Shown: positions 1 to 11,727, counted from the first letter of the stretch. The stretch is 64,000 bases of DNA from Gymnothorax reevesii (GCA_029721435.1 CM056573.1:50785501-50849500); one strand, 5' to 3'. The notes: a model not told the origin generated them from the letters alone. Program-made: numbers and translations.

Positions 1-865
1 CTTCCTCACTGGGACCAAAGGGCCCGGCCGAGGTACCGATGGAGCTGGACCGTTCTCGGTTCACCACACTGGCATTTCGGCCATGGTCGTCCTGTCACTG
101 CACCAGGTGTGGCTAAGATGGACATTACCCTGGAGAACACTGTCTCCTCTCACTCTCCACAGCCGCACTGCCCGCTTCCAGTCATTCTGTGTTTCAGCCC
201 CAGTCGGCTCGAGGTTTTGGCCCAGTTATTTTGGGTCTACCCTGGCTGGCGCTACACAACCCCCACCTGTAGTGGTCCACTGGGTGAGTCTTGGCGTGGA
301 GCCCCTTTCGCTATGGCAATTGCTTGCGGAGGGCACCTAAGACTGCAGCAGCTCGGGACTCAGTGGAAGATTAATCTGTGGACCTAACCAGGGTTACCAG
401 GGAGTACCACAACTTCTCCAAGTCCAGAGCTCTCTCTTTACCCCAGCACCGGCCATAAGACTGCCCATCAACCTCCTCCCAGGCACTGCACCAGCCAAGG
501 GCTGCCTCTACTCCCTGTCCTACCTGGAGCAGGAGGCAACATTGCTACATTGAGGATTCACTGGTAACTGACAAAATCCACCCGCCCTCTTCTCCAGTAG
601 GTCTGACCTCCATCATGGCAAAGAATCATTATCTCCTTCCTCTACAGGCCTCTGCTTTTAAGCTCTTTCAGGGTGCAACGGTGTTCACTAAGCTGGATCT
701 TCGCAATGCTTACAATCTGGTCAGGATTCGTCCAGATGATGAGTGGAAAACAGCTTTTAACACCCTAAGTTGCTACTATGAGTACCTCATCATGCCGTTC
801 GGCCAGTCTAACACTCCAGCCTTCTTCCAGAACCTAATGAATGACATCCTTTGGGATATAATCTT
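1..865 (+). pseudogene. Gypsy (Ty3) gag-pol remnant, 5' part
   Basis: Decayed LTR-retrotransposon polyprotein. Around 90-125 a CCHC-like zinc-knuckle remnant ends in a stop, as expected at the end of gag. From about 540 the pol reading appears: a degenerate stretch before RT, then at 615-865 an RT segment with [16 protein letters not shown] and YEYLIMPFG, which match Gypsy RT blocks. About 50 codons that normally carry the KKDG and PCIDYR blocks are missing between 600 and 615. The catalytic YLDD block is absent because a SINE interrupts the frame after DILWD. No intact protein is encoded. The element continues after the SINE. Confidence 0.85.
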
Positions 866-867
866 CT

Positions 868-1027
868 GCCACCTAACAGCAAAAAGGTTGTGGGTTCAAA
901 TCTGGCCTGTGGCCTTTCTGTGTGGAGTTTGCATGTTCTCCCTGTGTTTGTGTGGGTTTCCTGTGGGTTCTCCGGTTTCTCCCACCCACAAAAACATGCA
1001 TTATAGGAACACTCCTACCCTGACATA
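868..1027 (+). mobile_element. tRNA-derived SINE fragment inserted in Gypsy pol
   Basis: This segment contains a box-B-like GGTTGTGGGTTCAAATC, then a conserved run (TTTCTGTGTGGAGTTTGCATG) shared with the SINE copies at 44867-45268 and 59550-59690, which lie on the other strand. It splits the Gypsy RT frame after the DILWD residues, and Gypsy homology resumes downstream. Only the tRNA-related head and central part are present. Exact edges and a target duplication were not resolved. Confidence 0.75.
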
Positions 1028-1290
1028 GGTACTGTCTTTAGAACTGGACTTAGTCCCCAGGCACTGCTCAATGGCTACCCACTGCTCTGAACCATAGGAT
1101 GGATCAAATGCAGAGGAGTTTCACTCCTCCAAGACCTCATTTCTGGGTTACGTCGTTTCTCCAGGGGGCATCTTGATGGATCAAGAAAAGGTGAAAGCAG
1201 CAGAGGACTGGCCGTTCCAGACGCACTCCGATCCGTCCGGCTACTTCAAGCGTTTTGCCGCTCCCCGGTTGCTGCTGCCGATTCACCCAA
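1028..1290 (+). pseudogene. Gypsy RT remnant, 3' part
   Basis: Continuation of the Gypsy pol seen before the SINE. The frame near 1110-1260 reads [16 protein letters not shown], then [17 protein letters not shown], the block that follows the YLDD motif in Gypsy RT. The frame decays into stops by about 1290, after which a purine-rich tract and an LTR follow. RNase H and integrase regions are missing, so this copy is heavily deleted. Confidence 0.8.
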
Positions 1291-1367
1291 CTTGGCAGCT
1301 CATCAGGTGCATTTGCCTGCCCGGCAGCTCATCAGGCATACAACTGGAAGCCTTAGGGAGGGGGTAC

Positions 1368-1680
1368 TGAAATGCACCTCCCTCTCGGCATTTTGGACTT
1401 CCTGCCTTCCCTCAATTATTCAGTTACCTCTGTGCTGCCTCCGAATTCAAACACTTGGTTGTCATTGGTTAATTATCATTCTTCTGTCTACTTAAACCTT
1501 AGTTTTCCCCCTCAAGGCTGGAAGCCTGAACATGTAACACTCTTTTATTGAGAGCTCTCCCTTTTTGTTATCCTCTAAAGTTTTTGTAGTTTTGAATGGT
1601 TAAATCTCTTTCTTTAATAAAAACAAATTTTTGCACTTGAGTCCTCCTTTTCCATTACTCTCCTGGTGCCCTTTTTAACA
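1368..1680 (+). repeat. 3' LTR of the Gypsy remnant
   Basis: It starts with TG just after a purine-rich tract (AGGGAGGGGG, about 1355-1364) and ends with CA at 1680, as LTRs do. A polyadenylation signal AATAAA lies near 1616. A GGCGCC-containing sequence follows immediately and resembles a primer-binding site, which would also fit a recombined LTR junction. The paired 5' LTR is outside the window, so identity cannot be compared. Confidence 0.6.
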
Positions 1681-1887
1681 TCATTGGGCGCCAGGACCTT
1701 GCAAATATGTAATTACTTGGCCTGTAACAATTATGAAATAATAATAATGAAATAATTGTGAATCATGTAAAATAACCAAAGTTTAAAGCAACCGCTGCCT
1801 GTTGATAATTTATGCGCACTTTCAAGCAAAAAAAAAACTGAAAAATGAGAAAGCACTGAAAGATGCAGAATTTGTGCAATGCCCCCC

Positions 1888-2090
1888 GCTCAACAAAATG
1901 AAATGCATTCCTCCCCCCCACCTGCTTAACTAAATGAAATGCGTACTTCCCTCCCCTTCCCGCTCAACTAAATGAAATGCATACTTCCCTCCCATTCCCG
2001 CTCAACTAAATGAAATGCATACTTCCCTACCCCTCCCGCTCAACTAAATGAAATGCATACTTCCCTCCCCCTCCCACTCGACAAACTGAA
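1888..2090. repeat. 38-bp minisatellite, about 5 units
   Basis: Units start at 1888, 1924, 1962, 2000 and 2038, with a partial unit at 2076. Each reads GCTCAACTAAATGAAATGCA followed by a C-rich pyrimidine segment. Spacing is 36 bp for the first unit, then 38. The three middle units are nearly identical, pointing to recent expansion or homogenisation. Confidence 0.9.
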
Positions 2091-2099
2091 CATCATCTC

Positions 2100-3140
2100 C
2101 CCACCGGTCTGCCACCACACATTGCATCCTGGTCTGTAGGAGACACTGAAACTTTAGTCTGATAAATAATAATAAATTGTCAATTACTTCACCGACAATT
2201 TATTGTACAGAAAAATTTGGAATTGTTACAGCCCTCTTACTTTGTTAATTGTAATTACTCTTTGGAACTTCATTATTAGGAATAATTTTCCAAGCCTTAT
2301 TAGAGGTCTCCAGCATTGGGACTATGCTGCTGTTTACCTACCTTTCCAGTCTGTTCTTCTGACCAGCTTATTAGCAACACCTCCCAAAATATTGGCGTCC
2401 AAGACTGCAACCTCATTCCTGCTAAACCCTTCGGGCCTGCAGTCTGACAGTCCATCCCCAGTGAAGGTTAATACCACCAGGCTCCTGGGATACCATTGAC
2501 TGGGCCCAGACATGCCCATTACCCCTACCAGCTTATAACACGTACGCTGGACTGCCTCCTTTATACTCTCAGCTTCGGCCTTCCTCCAGTTATTACTGTA
2601 TTGCTATCAAAAAATAACCCTGTTGGATTGTACCCTGCATCTGGTTCCTTGTCTGAACTATTACACAGTCCGATACGTTCGGCATGCTTAATGGAATACT
2701 GTAGAACACAAATTGCGGGGAAATAGCCAATGAGGATCTCAATTACAGAATCCATTGTCATTCCGTCAAAAGATCTAGATTTTGACTATTCTGAATTTTT
2801 ACATTGCCAAAATAATTTCCCATTTTAGAGTTATATATATTGATACATTATGTACAACAGTTAGTTTTTCAAAATCACTGGGACACATGACAGCAAAATC
2901 ACTCCACATATAGGTGTTTTAATTACCTTCAATTAGATTTACTGCCAACTACAAACTTAGGGCTACATTATTAGCAACAGTCAAGTCCTGATCCATTTGT
3001 GGAACTATTTGAGCTTGTCAAGCCACATAACTGATTAAATAAACAAAGAAATCTGAATGTGTTGGGGCTTATTGCTGTCAACTAATATGTGGCGTTAATA
3101 GAACTGTTGTATAAAAACGATGTCACACTCGAGGTCCTGA
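2100..3140. other. AT-rich DNA, nothing recognised
   Basis: Open frames here are short and overlap on both strands (for example 2203-2499 plus and 2334-2519 minus) without a recognisable motif. I see no gene, TIR or LTR. Confidence 0.4.
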
Positions 3141-3146
3141 TGTTGA

Positions 3147-3182
3147 TGCTGAATATCATCACAGCTGTGATAATATTCAGCA
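3147..3182. repeat. 36-bp imperfect palindrome
   Basis: The two 18-base halves, TGCTGAATATCATCACAG and its near-complement, match at 17 of 18 positions with no spacer. Further variants of TGATATTGCTGAA follow within 60 bases, which suggests the end of a decayed foldback-type repeat. Confidence 0.7.
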
Positions 3183-4628
3183 ACAACATCACTCCCTCTT
3201 GTGTGATATTGCTGAAATTATTTAATTTTGGAACATGAATCTGAGATTTTAAGTGAGTAACATCCTTGCAAGTTTGTTATGATGATTTGCAGCATGTATG
3301 ATAATATACCAATAAATGTGGAAAAAGAAGGAATAACATTCAAAACCGGATGGAATTTGGTTTATTTGCTGTGTATTGAGTGAAGACATTGTCATACAAT
3401 TTTGATTAAGTTATTCTTGCAGGGCAGATTGGCCATTATGAAAAATATAAAATAATAATAATATCAAGAATAACTAGAGCACTCGGCAACCGAGTACATG
3501 TATCCCCCAAAGGCCCCCCAGTTGGGCCCAGATGGTCCCAGAGTACCCAAAATCAATAGGTGTCATGAACTTACCATGATACATGTCCCTGCAATATTTG
3601 AAAAGAATCGGTGCACTTATGTGGGCTGTAGAGCGTTCACAAGAAAATCTCTGCGGACGCGGCGTGACGAGGCCAAATCCTTAGTATCCTCCGAACTCAT
3701 TTGGGGGATACAATAAAATGGAGGACAATAAGAAATAGCTCACAAATGCTGCAATCTCTAATCATTTTCACACAGGATCAGAAAGGCTACATGTAGTAAC
3801 CTCAATTCATATACAGGGGAAAACCTGTCAACATTTCACTGTAGTCTGCGGTTTTGTTTTCAAAAAAATGGTGTGGGGGGGAGTCCAGTGGAAATACCCA
3901 GGAGGCAGAGAATTGCATAACAACCCTTGTAGTACAACCTCGTTATTTTGACTACGGCTTAATGGTGAAGGAGTTGAATTTTGGGCCTACAGGTCACAGC
4001 GTCAAAGCCCAGGTTCTTTACCTTTGTTCTGTAGGAAACCAATAAAGTACTTCTTCCAACTGAGTATAGTTATAAGTGGTATGTAAATGAATGTCTGTGC
4101 TAATTAGATCTCTGTTTTAAAATGGATTTGAACTTTGATATTCCGCCAATCAACCTAGAATTTTACCCTTGATCTTCTGACTGGGTACATTTGATCTGCA
4201 GGACGAAATATTTTGGAACAGTATTAAAATATGATGTACAATATGGTGATGGCATCAGGGTAAAAAGCTATTATTTCCCACAAATCTGTCCCTAGTTAAG
4301 GTGATGACACAAAATGATTACACTCCAGTCAAAAAAACCAGATGTAACCAGGTAATTACCCACATTAACACCCCCCCTCAGTCTCAGTGGTATTGCAAGT
4401 CTCCTTTTTACAGTGTTTTTAATTAGTACAGATAACACCATTTAAGCTAATATGCACGCAGTCCAACTCACAGCCCTGGGATGCTCAGTGTTGTAAACTA
4501 TATCTGCTGTTCACTTCAACATACAGACTAATTGCTGAATACTCAAGAAATACCTTTGTATTGAGAATAAATTAAGATGCTCATCAGTGTTCATGGTTAA
4601 GTGATGGCATTTCCAGTATTGTAATATA
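3183..4628. other. Intergenic DNA, no gene recognised
   Basis: Non-coding and AT-rich. Around 3478-3720 lies a GC-richer block with a small CTCGGCAACCGAG palindrome that looks like a decayed interspersed repeat of unknown type. Around 3960-4015 there is weak resemblance to a tRNA-like SINE head. Neither is strong enough to name. Confidence 0.3.
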
Positions 4629-6193
4629 CAGTGCTGTGAAAAAAAAAAGAATTTGCCCTTCCTGATTTCCTCTAATTTTGCATATTTCTCGCAGTTAAAT
4701 GTTTCATTTTGTTTCTAATATTAGACATGGCTAATCCAAGTGAACACAAAATGCAATTTTTAAATGATGATTTCATTTACTGAAGATAAAAAGCTATCTA
4801 ATCCCACCTGGCATTTGAGAAAAAATAATGGCCCCCATAGTTACTAAATCAAACAATAATACAAATTTAATAGATGACTGGGTTCAATTTAACGAGACCC
4901 ACCCAGGCATGATTACTGCCAGCCCTGTTGAATCTAAACATCACTTAATTAGAACTTGTCTGGCAATGTGACATAGAAAGAAACAGCTCATGATGCCCTG
5001 ATCTGAAGAAATTTCAGAACAGATGAGTAACAAAGTCCATGAAAAACTGTATCTGAAAAGGTTTACAAAGCCATTTCTAGGGCTCTGCAACTCAAGCGAA
5101 CCATGATGAAAGCCATTATCTGCAAATAAAAAAATTTAGAACAGAGCTGAACCTTCCCAAAAGTGGCCGAGCCAACCAAAATTCCTGAAAGACCGCATCG
5201 AGGACTGATTCTGGAGGTCACAAAAGCATCCAGACTAACATCCAAAGTACTGCAGGCCTCACTTGCCTCAGTTAAGGCAGGTGTTTACGATTCCACAAAA
5301 AAGAAATACAGAGAAAAACAGCATTGATGAGGAAGCTGCAAGGCGAAATCCACCACTGACCAAACAGATCACAAGGGTTCCTGTCACATCTTGTCCTGTC
5401 AAGCATCTTTATGGCCCCTAAGACTTTTGAAATAATATTCTGCTGACTGATGAGCCAAAGACTGGACAATTTTGGAAGACATAGTCCTGTTACAGCTGGC
5501 ATAACACTGCTTTTCACAGCAAGAACATCTTGTTAGTGGTAGTGTGATGGTCGGAAGCTGCTTTGGATCTGGGCGATTGCCATCATTGATGGAGCTATTA
5601 AATTCTGCTCTCCGCCAGAAAATCCCAAAGGAGAATATCCAGCTATATTTTTGTGATCTAAAGCTCTTGCGCTGTTGGGTTAAGTAGAAGGACAATGGCC
5701 CAAAGGGCACAAGCAGGTCCAGCTCCAAATTGCTAAAAAGAAACCAACTGAAGTTTTTGGGGAGGTTTAGTGAAAGTCTTGACTTGAACCCTGTGGAGAT
5801 GCAGTGCCATGACCTCAAACAGGCAGGTCAGGCTCAAAAACACTCAAATGTGGCTGAATTATGATAATTCTGAAAAGAGGAGAAGACAAACTTCCTCCAC
5901 CGCAATGTGAAAGACTCATTGCCAGTTACTGCAAACAGCTGATTGCTCTTGTTGCCCCCAAGAGTGGCACAAACGATCTTTATGTTTCGGAGGGCAATTT
6001 TTTTGCACATGGGCGATACTGGTTTTGAATCTCTCTTGACTGTGAAAAAATGAGATCACTGGAAAGCTGCATGTGTTTACTCAAGTGGTCTTTGTCCCAT
6101 GTTAAAATTAGTTGGGTGGTCTGGAATATTTAAATACCAAAGAAGCAATAATAGAAGATATTAGAAATGGGAAAAAAAAATGCTTTTTAACTG
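4629..6193 (+). mobile_element. Tc1-like transposon, degenerate (CAGTGCTGTGAAAA-type TIR)
   Basis: A complete but decayed copy. The left end is TA-CAGTGCTGTGAAAA with the ATTTGCCC block typical of one fish Tc1 family. The right end closes with ACTG-TA after a matching but mutated TIR. Between them the former transposase is readable only in pieces: the helix-turn-helix region (about 5140-5330), a block around 5395-5470, and a C-terminal region (about 5840-5990) whose DNA follows the family consensus. Numerous indels and stops destroy the frame. The 139-codon minus-strand ORF at 5399-5818 is an antisense shadow. Confidence 0.8.
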
Positions 6194-6650
6194 TACATTG
6201 TGAAAACAGTGAGTGAAGACAGGAATATCTAAGTATTGTTATGGGACCTGCTTATCATACTAATATCAGCCAAGCCATTTCTTTGCAGTAGGTATACGCT
6301 TCCCTCACCTATTCTGTGGTGTGCCATGGAAATCTAGTGATGATTAATGTCTGCATCTGTGGGAGTTTGAAAGCAAAACTAAATATGCCACAGCAAAGGA
6401 ACAAAAAGCTAGATATTCATATAAAAGCGTGTTGAGTCATATTCTCAGTGAAAACGTCACTAACAGCCACTTAGTGAAACATGTGACGGAGAAAATATTA
6501 ATTTGATTACCACACTCTGACAGTTGTACTTCCCAGGAGTTCAACAATTTATCTGAAAACAATACATTCCACAAATGCTGAGTATCAATGCCAGTGCTTC
6601 TCTTTAGAGCAGCAGTGGTCTTTTTGTTCTTTGTGGTTTTGAGTGTCCTC
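6194..6650. other. Intergenic DNA, nothing recognised
   Basis: AT-rich sequence between two Tc1-like fragments, with no supported coding or repeat signal. Confidence 0.3.
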
Positions 6651-6950
6651 AAGAATTGTCGTCACCCTTTGCAAAAACTGAGGAAAATGAGGAAAAGTCA
6701 TTACTTTTTTATCCATTCACTGTATGGTTTTTAATCATCTATACAAAAAAATCTGGCCTTTAATTAAAGTAACATAATTGAAAGAAACATCACTATCATG
6801 AAACAAATATTTTCTCAGAAGTATTTGCACAAGAATAATGTGCACCTCCTATAATAAAGAGATGAGGTCAGCGAACACCAATCAAAAGATCTGAGACCAT
6901 TCCTCCAAACACAATCTCTTTATATTCTTCAAATTCTGTGGTCAATGTGT
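6651..6950 (-). mobile_element. Tc1-like fragment
   Basis: The segment with GTGCACCTCCTATAATAAAG and GATCTGAGACCATTCCTCC resembles the minus-strand end of another fish Tc1 family. It stops abruptly at 6950, where a different, GC-rich sequence begins with TGTCATGG. No TIR was found, so family and limits are tentative. Confidence 0.45.
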
Positions 6951-7235
6951 CATGGTTTTGCCCCCCGCCGGCAGAGGACATGAACCCGGCGGGCACTGGG
7001 ACCATGTACCCAAACGCGAGTAAGGGACCCACACGCACAGGCTGAGTAAAAATATAAAAACATATTTAATTTAAAAAGTAAACCAGAGGGGAGCAGAGGC
7101 AAAAAGAACAGGCCTCCAGACCACAGAATGCAGCTGCACTGCTTTTTTGGCAGTGCAGCTCATTTATACTCTTCACTGCACCTCCACCTGAACGAGCAAC
7201 AGGTGTTGGTGAATAATTTCTGTGCAGAATTTGAC
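6951..7235 (-). repeat. Probable LTR fragment, reverse orientation
   Basis: Begins TGTCATGG (reverse complement CCATGACA) next to a C/G-rich GCCGGC segment, which fits the end of a Gypsy-type LTR read on the minus strand. A CCTCCACCTGAACGAGC stretch near 7183 recurs in similar form near 26218, so it is repeated DNA. It interrupts the Tc1-like fragment. No partner LTR was found. Confidence 0.35.
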
Positions 7236-7832
7236 TTGTGCTTTCAACCAAAAATCTTGATTTTGAATTATTAAATAAAATAGCCAAAGATTTAATTAAT
7301 GATATGATGGATTTTGTAGTTCTAAATCTTATTTTGACCCAGAGTCTCAGATTTATACAGCACCAAAACGGACGTTGGGTTGATAAATTTATTAAGGAAA
7401 AAAAAAAAAAACAGAACATTCTGGGGATAATTTAGCAAGTGACGTCTATGCAAACTGGAGGAACTTAATGGCAAGTAATACATATGTGTGTCCACGCTTG
7501 TGTGCATGTGATTTTGAGGCATGCATTTCCTTGTTCCTAGACAAAAAGAGAGATGGCAGACAGCATGCTGGGCTGTGACTGTATTTTGCAATGTATTGGT
7601 AAGCATATGTGTGGCTGAATAATTTGGTTTAAAGGTAACCAATTTGTTCCTTATTCTCAACCTTTTTTTTTGCATAATTTGCCAGGCTGTGCCAATAAAA
7701 AAAATTTGTGTATAAGGATTCATGTTGTCCTTGACCCCTAAGAAGGATAAATTCAAAAGGAAATCAATCACTTGACCGTTACAATCAGCCACTGTGGCTG
7801 CTGGACCGCGGCCATTGCGATGCTCCTACTAC
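7236..7832. other. Intergenic DNA, nothing recognised
   Basis: Open frames on both strands (for example 7322-7792 minus, 156 codons) lack any motif and overlap low-complexity A/T runs. No gene is supported. Confidence 0.3.
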
Positions 7833-8347
7833 TTAACCCTATAATGCCCAGACACAGACATTATTATAGGAAAAATATGACCCAGTAATATTTTTGAAGT
7901 ATTGAGGGGTAGTATTCTGATCCACTGTTCATCATTAGGTTTTGTGACAGCAAAATATACATTGCTGAACAGAACTTCTTCTAATTCCAGGAGTATCATA
8001 TCTGATACAGCCAAAAATCAGCACCCCTCCAGAACTCAACACTTGAATAGCTATCCCTTAACATGTATAAGAATAAGTTTTTGTGTAATATTTACCTTGG
8101 AATGCCAAACTTCACCGCCAAAGTCCACGGAATTTCATGAATTCCCATTCACATGGGAGCTACTACCTTGAAGTGAGTGACTAGGGGAGAGACTACTCCT
8201 GTAATATCACTTCTTTCTTCCAGGTGGCAGCACTGTGTATCAGATATGATACAGTGAGCAGTAGTGGTTGTGTTGCATCTTACCAGGTGGGCATGGTCCT
8301 TCAAATTAGGTGTATCATATATGATACAGGGGGCATTATAGGGTTAA
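7833..8347. mobile_element. TTAA-flanked MITE (piggyBac-like)
   Basis: Perfect ends: TTAACCCTATAATGCCC at 7833 and its exact reverse complement finishing at 8347. The TTAA duplication and CCC start are those of piggyBac. About 515 bp with no coding capacity. Inside are three 18-bp palindrome-like motifs of form GTATCATATATGATACAG at 7993-8010, 8237-8254 and 8312-8329. The right end lies beside a truncated Tc1 copy. Confidence 0.85.
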
Positions 8348-8349
8348 TA

Positions 8350-8794
8350 TGCATGAGTGAGACCTTCAAAGCTTTTGCAATTTGACTTTGAGGAACATTG
8401 TTTTTAAAGTATTCCGCAATTTTTTTCGCAAGCCTTGACAGGTTGGATCCAAGCCATCTTTACTTCTGAGAGACTCAGCCGCTCTAACACATCCCTTTTA
8501 CAGCCAATTATGTTACACACCTGATGCGTTACCTTAATTACTGGCTAAAGGTTCTTTAAGCTGATTTTCTTATATATGAATTGCTTTTTCAGCCCTTTTT
8601 TGCCTGTGTTCCAACTTTTCTGAGACCTGTTGCAGCCAGGAAATTTGAAATAAGCTCATTTTGTGGACAAAAATGTAAAATGTCTCAAATTCAACACTGT
8701 AGACAACATATTGGCTCTTATGATCTGAAAGTCATTGCATTTTGATTTTACTCACAATTTACACTTTGTCCCAACTATTTCGGAATTGGGGATG
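8350..8794 (-). mobile_element. Tc1-like, 5' part (CAACCCCAATTCC family)
   Basis: The right end, CGGAATTGGGGATG-TA near 8780-8796, is the TIR of a fish Tc1 family seen six times in this window. Read on the minus strand, the family's 5' untranslated region and start of the transposase follow (CCATCTTTACTTCTGAGAGA near 8454 on the plus strand). The rest of the transposase is missing, cut near the piggyBac-like MITE. Confidence 0.8.
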
Positions 8795-8853
8795 TACATT
8801 CTCACAGAGGCACTCACCGTTTCGTATGTACTGCTGGTATCTACTGGGCTGTG

Positions 8854-9490
8854 AAAAAGCATTTGGCCCCTTTCCAATTTCTTCTATAATTGCTTACTGT
8901 CATATTTAAATGCTTCAGATCATCTGATTCACTTTAGTATGAGACAAGACAGAAGTGCGAAATTCAGCTTTAAATGATCAATTTGTTTATTGAAGATAAA
9001 GAATTCGTCATGTCCCGTTCCCTGGGTTAATTGTTTTCCCAGCAATCCTGCCATCTGTGTCAGATTCATTGTTTTTGTTTTTTACGTTTACTGATTTTTG
9101 TCATTTGATTATCATTGTCTCATCTTCTCCCCTCCCTCCTTGTTGAATTCCTCTTCCTTTGACACCTGTTCTGTCTCATTGTTGATTGCTGTCTCCGTCT
9201 TCTCTCGGCAGGATTTTTCAGTGCATGGTGCTCTTTTGTTTCTTCAGTTTTATTTTAAAAAGTGCCAACTTTGGTTTATGCAGTGATGCTGCATTTAGCT
9301 CTATTCTATTACATGTTATGTAGAGTTATTCAAAACCAATATCAGTCATATGAAAACAAATTGCCCCCCCTAAACCTAATGATTGGTTGCGTCTCCACTG
9401 ACGGCAACAGCTACAATTAAATGCTTGTGATAACTAGCAATGAGTTTTTGATATTGACTTTTGGCCCACATTTCTTTGCAGAATTGTTTT
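8854..9490 (-). mobile_element. Tc1-like 3' part with an internal insertion
   Basis: The left end TA-CTGGGCTGTGAAAAAGC is the same TIR family as the copy at 4629. The 3' untranslated region runs to about 9005. At about 9340 the family resumes with TTGCCCCCCCTAAACCTAATG and antisense C-terminal transposase sequence up to 9490. The ~330 bases at 9006-9335 are foreign and unidentified. The 5' half of the element is missing. Confidence 0.75.
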
Positions 9491-9978
9491 AACCCTTCTG
9501 CGCAGATGTAGCCGCCGTTAACATGGAGCTGCTCTATTTATGCACGCAGTTACACAATTGTATAAGTTAGGTGGCACACCTGGAACAGTTATTGAATATT
9601 CACAAGGAAGCCATGCTGAAACAAGAATTAGGTTATGGTCGAGTTAAATTGAATTCAATTCCTCAGCCGAGTCTGATGTGCAAACTGCTCAATATACTTA
9701 ACCATAATATCTATCCAGCAGTTTAAAAAATAATCTTTTGCAACAGAAAAAAATTATTGTCCTTTTTTCAGCAACCACTTCAACTATAATGAGCCAGTGG
9801 TATCCCAATTCAGTTTTCTGAAGCAAAAATTCAACATGGTATTGAAATTGAGAGTATGTCATTCTTACTATCAAGTATAGTTTTTATATAAGAAAAACGG
9901 CTGATTCTTTACCATGGATTTATGCGTAGATTCCGCAATCATAGTATTCAGTGCTCACTTATTTCCTCATAACTGTCA
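9491..9978. other. Intergenic DNA, nothing recognised
   Basis: AT-rich sequence without an open frame of note. It starts with TTAACCCTTCTGCGCAG, which could be a piggyBac-like end, but no partner end was found. Confidence 0.3.
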
Positions 9979-10168
9979 TGGTTTGTGTACTCTGTGTTTG
10001 TTGTAGGGCTTTCTTTGTGTCTCTCAACTTGGACAACATCGAATTCCTTCCACCAGCTTGTTGATTGAAGATAGGTGGCACCTGTTTCTGATTCTATTTA
10101 AGCCGGAAGTTCGCCGCACCTCTTTGCTTGAGTGTCTGATCCTTTAGAGTTCACACAAGCCAGGAAAG
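9979..10168 (+). repeat. LTR-like sequence, left part
   Basis: Begins TGTCATGGTTTGTGT and carries GGTGGCACCTGTTTCTGATTC followed by a TATTTAAG box, an arrangement common in fish Gypsy LTRs. It is cut at 10168 by the large inverted-repeat element. Pyrimidine-rich sequence after 14978 may be its continuation. Confidence 0.45.
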
Positions 10169-10789
10169 CAGGCCTTTTCTTGAAAAATCTTTAAGTGCGC
10201 AAACATTTGCGTGCGTAAACTTAATTTTTCAGCCTTAGGTGAGCATTTTTTTAATGCAGCTCAAATGCTATTTTAGGCGTGCAAACCGCACCCTGCATGA
10301 AAATTTAAGGTGATATGAATGTTGTACATATTTAATCAAAATATTATGGCAATGTTTAAAATATGTAAATCTACCATGTGCAACCCAACCTTTCTTTTCC
10401 TACATTATATCCTTCTTACATAGGCACGCAAGTGTGCGTTTCAATTGTGTCCTAAGATCCGCCCTAACTACAGTTAAGATAAGTGATATAGGCATTAGTT
10501 GCTCACTTTGATATAATTTTGTAAAATAATGTTAAAGAAAAAAAAACCAGGAGTTTGGCAGAATTTCCTGCAAGTCACAAATTATTGAAAAAAAAAATAG
10601 AATGAATTTGCAAGCAACATTTCGCTTACCCAGCTCAATTACGAATGGGGCAACCACTTGAGAACGCTAAATCAGCTTACTTAGTATTCTCTCCACGCAT
10701 AAACCTGTTAAATGGCTTTATAGGTGAACATTAATATTAAGTTGTTATATGGTAATTTGAAGCGCTAGATAGTCAGGCTACTTAGCTGC

Positions 10790-11460
10790 CAGAATTTATA
10801 CCGTTCAGGCGGTGGGTGATATATGTCTGTTAGATATTTGACTGAATTTTTTTCAAGTGGAAGGCCTTTGGGTAGACAGGAAAATCCCAAATTTTCAGAT
10901 TCCAAAAGTGAACAGTTTGGTTGCTAAGGCCTCCAGAAGGGTGACCCTCTGAGGGGACAAAATTGAACTATCAAGAAAAGTAGGTTTTTGAGTTGAAATA
11001 TCTCAGTGCGCCCTCAATACCCCAGTTTCATTTTCTCTGATATCAATCGATGTTGGGAGCGGTTTTGGAAAATCATAAAAGTTAGGTGGGTTCTTGAGGG
11101 CGCCACCTATAGGGGGTGCTTGAATACACCACTTTGAGCACAAGTAGCACTTACGTTTGAGGCATTCCTTGCCTGCACCTCACTAGCCCAAGCTTGTTTT
11201 TGCATGATATGATTCTATAACAGTGCCTAGTAGGATTCCACTTTAAATTGTAGTAGGATGATGAGGGCTCGGAATTATAGGTGGCGCTGAATTCAGTGAA
11301 AAAGCAAAGATAGGGGTATTCTGCGGCTATAGATCTCCATGCGCCCCTATCAGATTTGAATGAAATCTATTTTACTTGACAACCCTACATGTCCACTACA
11401 TGAACCAAAAAGAAATAAATTGCGGTCAACTGTATTAACCCCTTTTTGACCGTCCCAGTA
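10790..11460 (+). repeat. Left arm of internal inverted repeat
   Basis: It reads through CCAGAATTTATA, GGTTTTTGAGTTGAAATATC, CACCTATAGGGGG and ACATGTCCACTA in order. All recur in reverse complement at 12670-13345. Identity is moderate (roughly three quarters by eye), with small indels. Confidence 0.85.
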
Positions 11461-11512
11461 AGGCAAGGTTTCAAATGCGAATTATGCGATATATGCAATA
11501 TATGGTCTATTC

Positions 11513-11727
11513 CAGTGTTCCCCAAACCCTCTTCTGGAGGCCCACCTGTCCTGCTTGTTTTAGATCCCTCCCTGCTCCAGCACAGGTGATTCAAATGATC
11601 AGGCTGTCATCAATCAGCTTTAGTGGGTGATTAACGAGCTGATCATTTGAATCACCTGTGCTGAAGCAGGGAGAAATTCAAAGCATGCAGGACAGGTGGA
11701 CCTCCGGGAGAGGGTTGTGGAACACTG
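11513..11727. mobile_element. hAT-type MITE, 215 bp, perfect 8-bp target duplication
   Basis: Starts CAGTGTTCCCCAAACCCTCT and ends AACACTG in inverted form. The flanks are identical 8-mers GTCTATTC at 11505-11512 and 11728-11735. CAGTG ends and an 8-bp duplication are hAT hallmarks. The body is nearly palindromic (GATCATTTGAATCACCTGTG against its complement). It sits in the loop between the two inverted arms. Confidence 0.93.

Noticed and set aside
1888..2090. CRISPR-like regular repeat
   Set aside because: Units are contiguous, without unique spacers, in a vertebrate-type genome. It is a minisatellite.
5399..5818. 139-codon minus-strand ORF
   Set aside because: Antisense shadow of the decayed plus-strand Tc1 transposase.
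7322..7792. 156-codon minus-strand ORF
   Set aside because: No motif. It overlaps A/T runs and a plus-strand ORF in the same region, and composition is that of intergenic DNA.
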